From positions 1 to 11,115 of the forward strand of contig VFZQ01000096.1 in the NCBI GenBank assembly GCA_016871135.1: a stretch of 11,115 bases of DNA. The letters run 5' to 3'. A model generated the notes under the pieces. The model saw only the letters and a list, made by a program, of their open reading frames with translations. It was not told where the DNA came from and ran no database searches. Numbering within the stretch: position 1 is the stretch's first letter; each line of letters begins with the position of its first letter. Both the position numbers and the translations under genes were made by a program. Below are positions 7,034 to 11,115 of this stretch, in pieces. The stretch is from Acidobacteriota bacterium. GTDB taxonomy: Bacteria > Acidobacteriota > Terriglobia > Bryobacterales > Bryobacteraceae.

Positions 7034-8359
7034 CTAATTCCGCGACGGATCGACGACGGGCGTGGTCTTCGTATGCGCCACCGCCGCCGCCAGCTTCAGC
7101 AATTGGTTGGACTGCAATACATCCTCACTGAGTTGTGGCTCCACGGGCGGCGCGGGATTCCCGATCGCAGGCCGAGCCCGCGCGAGCGCATCGCCGATTT
7201 GTTTGAGGCCCACCGGCTTTGGAACGTGATCATTCATCCCAGCTTTCAGACACTCGTCACGGTCGGAGCTCATAGCGTTCGCGGTCAGGGCAATGATCCA
7301 CGGTTTCTCGTGCCAGAGTTCGTTCGCGCGGATCCGGCGCGCGGCCTCCAGCCCATCCATCTCGGGCATTTGGATATCCATGAAAATGAGGTCGAACTCT
7401 TCGCGCGCCATCGCATTCAAGACCTCCAAACCGTTTACCGCCGTCGCCGCATTATATCCGAGCCGTTTCAACAGACTTATCACGACTTTCAGATTGACGG
7501 CATTGTCATCCGCCACAAGTATCCGCAGGTCGGACTGCGCCACCGTAACGGCGGGACGGACGGCCGCCGATTCGGCAGTGTCGTTGATGGCCAGCCAAAG
7601 TAGCCGGGGTTTCAGCGGCAGCGGGACAATGCGATGCATCCTCGACACAGACTTCACGCCGGGCTGCGGCGACAACTCGATCCAGAGTTGATTGCGCAAC
7701 TCCTTGGGCGGAGGCGAGTCGGAAATGACGATGGTCGCCGGCGTTTCGCTCTGCATCGTCGCATGGCTCCTCGCCAGGAGCATCTCCACGACGTTCCGTG
7801 TCCAAGGACGTGATATCGCAACTCGAAAGACCGCATCCTTCGGCAGTTCCGGCAAGGGCGTCTCCGACGGAACCACCTCGCAGATCAGGCTCGCTGTGAA
7901 CGTACTTCCCTTTCCCGGTGTCGAACCAACAAACAAATCGCCCTGCATGGCTCGCACAAGATGCCGGCTGATCGTTAGCCCAAGGCCCGTTCCGCCGTGT
8001 CTCCGGCGGCTGGTGCTATCCAACTGCTGGAACGGCTTAAACAGCTTCTCCAGTTGATCGCCCTCGATTCCTATCCCCGAGTCCTTGACAGCGAAGAACA
8101 ATCGTACGTGCCGGTCGCCTGCGGGCTCAGCCGACAACGCCAGCGTCACTGAACCCGTCTCAGTGAACTTCACCGCGTTGCTCAATAGATTCATCAGAAC
8201 CTGGCGCAATCGCGACGAGTCGATCATCACCCGTTCCGGCACTTCGGGCGCTACCACATACCCGATCTCCAAATTCTTCATCAACGCAGCCGTCGCGACA
8301 AGATCCAGCGCATCTTCGACGATCAGCGCCGGGCTGGCGATCTCCGGGTACAAGTCCAA
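7034..8359 (-). CDS. Hybrid sensor kinase, C-terminal part: HATPase, degenerate receiver, receiver
   Basis: This 441-residue frame continues directly, in the same frame, from the sensor/HisKA part after a TAG. It opens with TTG at 8359, and an internal ATG at 8281 would still keep the HATPase. Numbering from the TTG, the HATPase_c domain has the N-box NLLSNAVKF (N61), G1 DSGIGI (93-98), F-box LFKPFQQLD and G2 GGTGLGL (122-128). Residues about 174-262 look like a receiver that has lost its phosphoacceptor. A complete receiver follows at about 277-395, with D284/D285, phosphoacceptor D328 (MDIQMPEMDG), T359 and K381. A tail of about 45 residues ends the protein. It has no membrane segment or HisKA of its own. 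If translated separately it would be a soluble ATPase-receiver protein; if the TAG is read through or is an error, it is the second half of a 779-residue kinase. GGGA just before the TAG is a possible weak ribosome binding site. Confidence 0.8.
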   Translation of the reverse strand: MDLYPEIASPALIVEDALDLVATAALMKNLEIGYVVAPEVPERVMIDSSRLRQVLMNLLSNAVKFTETGSVTLALSAEPAGDRHVRLFFAVKDSGIGIEGDQLEKLFKPFQQLDSTSRRRHGGTGLGLTISRHLVRAMQGDLFVGSTPGKGSTFTASLICEVVPSETPLPELPKDAVFRVAISRPWTRNVVEMLLARSHATMQSETPATIVISDSPPPKELRNQLWIELSPQPGVKSVSRMHRIVPLPLKPRLLWLAINDTAESAAVRPAVTVAQSDLRILVADDNAVNLKVVISLLKRLGYNAATAVNGLEVLNAMAREEFDLIFMDIQMPEMDGLEAARRIRANELWHEKPWIIALTANAMSSDRDECLKAGMNDHVPKPVGLKQIGDALARARPAIGNPAPPVEPQLSEDVLQSNQLLKLAAAVAHTKTTPVVDPSRN

Positions 8360-8362
8360 CTA
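8360..8362 (-). other. In-frame TAG splitting the sensor kinase gene
   Basis: On the minus strand the sequence reads TCG-GGA-TAG-TTG-GAC, encoding S-G-stop-L-D. Frame and spacing are preserved on both sides: 9373-8360 and 8359-7034 are both multiples of three. Kinases of this type normally read SKIESGKLxLxxxxF here, so one change from AAG (Lys) to TAG would account for it. No other lesion is visible in either half. Confidence 0.9.
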
Positions 8363-9373
8363 TCCCGACTCGATCTTCGAGAGATCCAGCACGTCGTTAA
8401 TAATCGCCAGTAGCATGTTGGCGCTCACACGAATCGTATCGAGACCTCTCCGTTGCTCGCCCTGCGCTTGATCGAGCAAAATGTCGGAAAACCCGATGAT
8501 TGCGTTCAGCGGCGTACGAATCTCGTGACTCATGTTCGCCACGAAACTCGACTTCATCCGCGACGCCTCTTCGGCCTGCACCACCGCCGTTTGCAGTTCC
8601 TTCGTGCGCTCACTCACCGCGCGCCGGAGGAAATAAATCCACAGCCCAGCCGCCAGAGCAATCAACGCGAACAAATACAACAATTGTGACGAGATCGGCG
8701 CCGGCCGGTCCACGATCACGATGTCGTCGCCCGAACGCAGTGCCAGTTCATGCGGCGTCGGAGACTCGTTCGAATCGCTTTGCGGCACCAGAACACCCCG
8801 CAAGATAATCCGCATTCCTGGTTCGAGAGCCGCGAGCACACTTGCTTCGCCCTTTATACGGACGAATGCACGGAACGGCTCTTCCCCCCGCAGCCACACG
8901 TATTCGAAGTCACCTCGCCAAAAAACGTCCGCCACGACGCCATCAACTTCGGCCAGAGTATGCTGCCATTCCGGCTTGCGTGCCTCATCCGGCAACAATC
9001 GACGGGGCTTCAACGGTGCGCCGGCACCTAGGTCTTCGACCTTTGCCGCCAGCAGTTCCAAGGATTGCCCGCGGCCCAGCGAACAACTCCCGGACAGCCG
9101 CAACCGCGCCCCTGTATGTACGGCCGCGCCATGCCGCACGAGTATCCCGCCCGTATCGTCCTCTAAATAGAAGACGTTTTGCACGTCGGAAGGGATCATA
9201 GCCACCGTGCCCTCAACCGTGCACTCGCGAGCGGCCGCCGTCGCCTCGATCGTTAACCGCCCGCGTATTTCTTCGACCGGCTCGACCGCGCTCCAGCAGG
9301 CAGACGCGGAGACGAGTGCTAGCGCGACGGCTAGTGCTCGAAGCCGGACTATATTGTTACCGAACGAAGGCAT
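8360..9373 (-). CDS. Hybrid sensor kinase, N-terminal part: OB-like sensor, membrane helix, HisKA
   Basis: This 337-residue frame carries the input half of a hybrid sensor histidine kinase. Residues 1-29 form a signal peptide or first membrane anchor (RLRALAVALALVSASACWSA). Residues about 50-118 and 139-198 are two beta-rich segments that resemble OB folds (CTVEGTVAMIPSDVQNVFYL, DDTGGILV, then EVDGVVADVFWRGDFEYVWL) and would lie in the periplasm. A membrane helix spans about 230-250 (LLYLFALIALAAGLWIYFL), followed by a short coiled-coil linker and HisKA with phosphoacceptor His283 in the H-box FVANMSHEIRTPLNAIIGFSD. The frame ends at TAG exactly after DLSKIESG, the normal end of HisKA, so the ATP-binding domain is missing from this piece. 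AGGG lies six bases before the ATG at 9373 and supports that start. The gene is divergent from the metallohydrolase gene. Confidence 0.82.
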   Translation of the reverse strand: MPSFGNNIVRLRALAVALALVSASACWSAVEPVEEIRGRLTIEATAAARECTVEGTVAMIPSDVQNVFYLEDDTGGILVRHGAAVHTGARLRLSGSCSLGRGQSLELLAAKVEDLGAGAPLKPRRLLPDEARKPEWQHTLAEVDGVVADVFWRGDFEYVWLRGEEPFRAFVRIKGEASVLAALEPGMRIILRGVLVPQSDSNESPTPHELALRSGDDIVIVDRPAPISSQLLYLFALIALAAGLWIYFLRRAVSERTKELQTAVVQAEEASRMKSSFVANMSHEIRTPLNAIIGFSDILLDQAQGEQRRGLDTIRVSANMLLAIINDVLDLSKIESG

Positions 9374-9442
9374 CGTTGGCCCTGTCCGCTAATCGGCACT
9401 TCGTCGAAAAAACCTTAGGCCCCCGGGTATATGATGCTTCTG
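9374..9442. promoter_or_regulatory. Divergent intergenic region between kinase and metallohydrolase
   Basis: These 69 bases separate two genes that point away from each other, so both promoters probably lie here or in the adjacent coding ends. On the plus strand TATATGAT (9428-9435) offers a -10-like TATGAT (five of six) that ends seven bases before the ATG at 9443, with no ribosome binding site between: a leaderless geometry. On the minus strand AGGG (9380-9383) is a likely ribosome binding site for the kinase. An A-run at 9407-9412 is the only other compositional feature. No clear -35 box or operator was found. Confidence 0.4.
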
Positions 9443-10705
9443 ATGCGCATTATTCTCCTCGTGACCGCGGCCATCGCCGCCTCCGCCCAGCCGTATTCCC
9501 TCCTACTCAAGGGCGGCCATGTCATCGACCCCAAGAACGGCCGCTCGGCCAAACTCGACGTCGCCATTCAAAACGGCCGTATCGCGAAGGTCGCCGCGGA
9601 TATTCCCGCCGACACCGCCTCGCGCGTCACCCGCGTCGATGGGCTCTATGTGACTCCAGGCCTGATCGATATTCACGTCCACGTCTACACCGGTACCGGC
9701 GTCAAAGCCCTGACCGGCGACTCCTCGGTATATCCCGACAGCTTCAGCTTCCGCAGCGGCGTGACGACCATGGTCGACGCAGGCTCAGCCGGCTGGCGCA
9801 ACTTCGACGACTTCCGCCAGCGCATCATCGACCGCGCCCAAACCCGCGTCCTCGCATTTGTCAACATCGTGGGCAACGGTATGAGTCCGGCCGGCGAAGA
9901 CACGCCTTCGGAAATGCAAGGAGACCAAGCCGCCGCCATCGCGCGAAAACACAAGGACGTTGTCGTCGGCTTCAAGACCGCCCACTACGCGGGCGAAGGA
10001 TGGCCCTCGGTCGACGGCGCACTGGCGGCCGGCCGCGCGACGAATCTGCCCGTCATGGTCGACTTCGGCTACCTCAGCCTCGATCGCACCCTTCGTACGT
10101 TACTCGGCGACAAACTTCGCTCGGGCGACATTTACACCGACTGCTACTCTGGCCATCGCGGCGAACTCGGCGAGGATGGCAAGACCAACCCCGCCATGGA
10201 AGTGGGCCGCAAACGCGGCGTCATTTTCGACGTCGGCCACGGCGGCGGCAGCTTCTACTGGAACGTCGCCGAACCGCTCACTCGCCAGGGCTTCTGGCCC
10301 GATTCGATTTCGACCGACCTCCACACCGGCTCCATGAACGCCGGTATGAAGGACATGACCAACGTCATGTCGAAGTTTCTCAACCTCGGCGCCTCGTTGG
10401 ACGACGTTATCAAAATGAGCACCTGGAACCCCACCAGGGAAATCAAGCGTGTCGACCTCGGCCATCTCGACGAAGGCGCCGTCGCCGACATCACCGTTCT
10501 ACGCGTTGAGCAGGGCGCCTTCGGCTTCATCGACTCCGCTGGTGCGACGTTCCCCGGCGCTAAGAAACTCACCGCCGAAATCACCATCCGCGACGGTATC
10601 GTCCGTTGGGACCTGAACGGCCGCGCCGCGACGGACTGGAAATCGTACAAGTACCAGAAGCGAGCGCCGGTCACTGTACCCACGCCACGCCGCAAGAAGC
10701 AGTAG
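9443..10705 (+). CDS. Secreted amidohydrolase/deacetylase-family metallohydrolase
   Basis: This 420-residue protein has a dihydroorotase/D-aminoacylase-like amidohydrolase fold. A signal peptide (MRIILLVTAAIAASA) precedes the small beta domain (LLLKGGHVIDPKNGR, then VDGLYVTPGLIDIHVHVY). Metal-site features are H78 and H80 in IDIHVHVY, probable carboxylated K178 in VVGFKTAHY, H266 in FDVGHGGGSF and D292 in STDLHTGS. The last two motifs are typical of the Atu3266/EF_0837 group, some members of which hydrolyse acetyl-(R)-mandelate. Positions where I expect histidines on strands 5 and 6 carry D207 (VMVDFG) and D233 (IYTDCYSGH); H237 is close by. In-frame ATGs also exist at 9431 and 9434, but they overlap the -10-like box and spoil the charged signal-peptide start, so 9443 is preferred. 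The natural substrate is unknown. dinB follows at once. Confidence 0.85.
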   Translation: MRIILLVTAAIAASAQPYSLLLKGGHVIDPKNGRSAKLDVAIQNGRIAKVAADIPADTASRVTRVDGLYVTPGLIDIHVHVYTGTGVKALTGDSSVYPDSFSFRSGVTTMVDAGSAGWRNFDDFRQRIIDRAQTRVLAFVNIVGNGMSPAGEDTPSEMQGDQAAAIARKHKDVVVGFKTAHYAGEGWPSVDGALAAGRATNLPVMVDFGYLSLDRTLRTLLGDKLRSGDIYTDCYSGHRGELGEDGKTNPAMEVGRKRGVIFDVGHGGGSFYWNVAEPLTRQGFWPDSISTDLHTGSMNAGMKDMTNVMSKFLNLGASLDDVIKMSTWNPTREIKRVDLGHLDEGAVADITVLRVEQGAFGFIDSAGATFPGAKKLTAEITIRDGIVRWDLNGRAATDWKSYKYQKRAPVTVPTPRRKKQ

Positions 10706-10716
10706 TGCGCCGGTCG

Positions 10717-11115
10717 ATGCGCTCCATCTTCCACATCGACATGGATGCGTTCTTCGTTTCCGTCGAAGAGTTGTACGATCCCTCGCTCAAGGGGAAACCG
10801 GTCGTCGTCGGCGGCAAGGGGAACGAACGCGGCGTGGTCAGTGCGGCATCTTACGCCGCGCGGAAATTCGGCGTGCATTCGGCAATGCCTCTGCGCACAG
10901 CCTACGCCCTGTGCCCGCATGCGATCTTCCTCGAAGGCCATCGCGATCGCTACACCCGACACTCCGGAGAAGTCCGCGAGGTCCTGCAGACCTTTAGCCC
11001 GCTTGTCGAAATGGCCTCGATCGACGAAGCCTATCTCGACATGACGGGTACCGAGCGGTTGCACGGCCCGCCGCTCGCCGCCGCGCACAAGCTGCACGAA
11101 GCCATTAAAAACAAG
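10717..11115 (+). CDS. dinB: DNA polymerase IV (Y-family), N-terminal part, cut by the window edge
   Basis: The first 133 residues of a translesion DNA polymerase are present; the rest lies beyond 11115. The palm carboxylates D8 (in FHIDMDAFF), D103 and E104 (in ASIDEAYLD) fall at the same numbers as in Escherichia coli DinB, which supports the ATG at 10717. F13 is at the steric-gate position, and the fingers segment (VVVGG, GVVSAASYAARKFGV, MPLRTAYALCP) is typical. The enzyme acts in the cytoplasm, copying past DNA lesions without proofreading. An in-frame GTG at 10705 overlaps the upstream TAG and is an alternative start adding four residues (VRRS). The 11-base gap to the metallohydrolase suggests shared transcription. 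No LexA-type operator was recognised. Confidence 0.95.
   Translation, partial: MRSIFHIDMDAFFVSVEELYDPSLKGKPVVVGGKGNERGVVSAASYAARKFGVHSAMPLRTAYALCPHAIFLEGHRDRYTRHSGEVREVLQTFSPLVEMASIDEAYLDMTGTERLHGPPLAAAHKLHEAIKNK

Noticed and set aside
8360..8362. TAG as a pyrrolysine codon
   Set aside because: Kinase orthologues are expected to have an ordinary Lys or similar here. No Pyl genes are in the window, and pyrrolysine use is restricted to particular methylamine-using lineages.
9316..10509. 397-residue plus-strand open frame overlapping the kinase start and the metallohydrolase
   Set aside because: It is a second frame of the metallohydrolase gene with a very Arg/His/Pro-rich, low-complexity product and no domain. 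This is typical of a GC-rich shadow frame.
10255..11097. 280-residue minus-strand open frame across the metallohydrolase and dinB
   Set aside because: It is antisense to two well-supported genes and shows no family features.

Overview
The window is GC-rich, densely coding bacterial DNA with no RNA genes, insertion sequences or CRISPR repeats that I can see. The pairing of a DUF1549/DUF1553 'planctomycete-type' secreted protein with a DUF1501 protein, in a genome that also carries OB-fold-type hybrid sensor kinases and secreted metallohydrolases, suggests an Acidobacteriota genome of the Bryobacter/Solibacter kind. Planctomycetota or Verrucomicrobiota are the main alternatives. This placement is inference from gene content, not a match.

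Layout. (1) 5-1393 (+): an amidase-signature-family hydrolase with the full Lys-Ser-Ser catalytic set. (2) 1433-6998 (+): a three-gene block with overlapping stop and start codons. It encodes a secreted DUF1549/DUF1553 protein with a PA14-like domain and one CxxCH motif, a twin-arginine DUF1501 protein of the alkaline-phosphatase-like clan, and a secreted alpha/beta hydrolase of the Abhydrolase_10 type. All three have export signals, so the block looks like an envelope or periplasmic module, possibly for ester or sulfo/phospho-ester substrates. (3) 7034-9373 (-): a hybrid sensor histidine kinase. It has a signal anchor, two OB-like periplasmic segments, a membrane helix, HisKA, HATPase, a degenerate receiver and a true receiver. 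A single in-frame TAG at 8360-8362 splits it exactly between HisKA and HATPase. (4) 9443-10705 (+): a secreted amidohydrolase/deacetylase-family metallohydrolase, divergent from the kinase, followed almost immediately by (5) dinB (DNA polymerase IV), which runs off the right edge.

Points that deserve attention are the amber codon in an otherwise intact kinase, the addition of a third gene (alpha/beta hydrolase) to the DUF1549-DUF1501 pair, two apparent His-to-Asp changes at metal-ligand positions of the metallohydrolase, a perfect 18-bp palindrome just upstream of the alpha/beta hydrolase start, and two genes whose starts lie 6-7 bases after a -10-like box (candidate leaderless transcripts). 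I did not find a convincing wholly new system. The closest candidates are the three-gene secreted module and the naturally split kinase.
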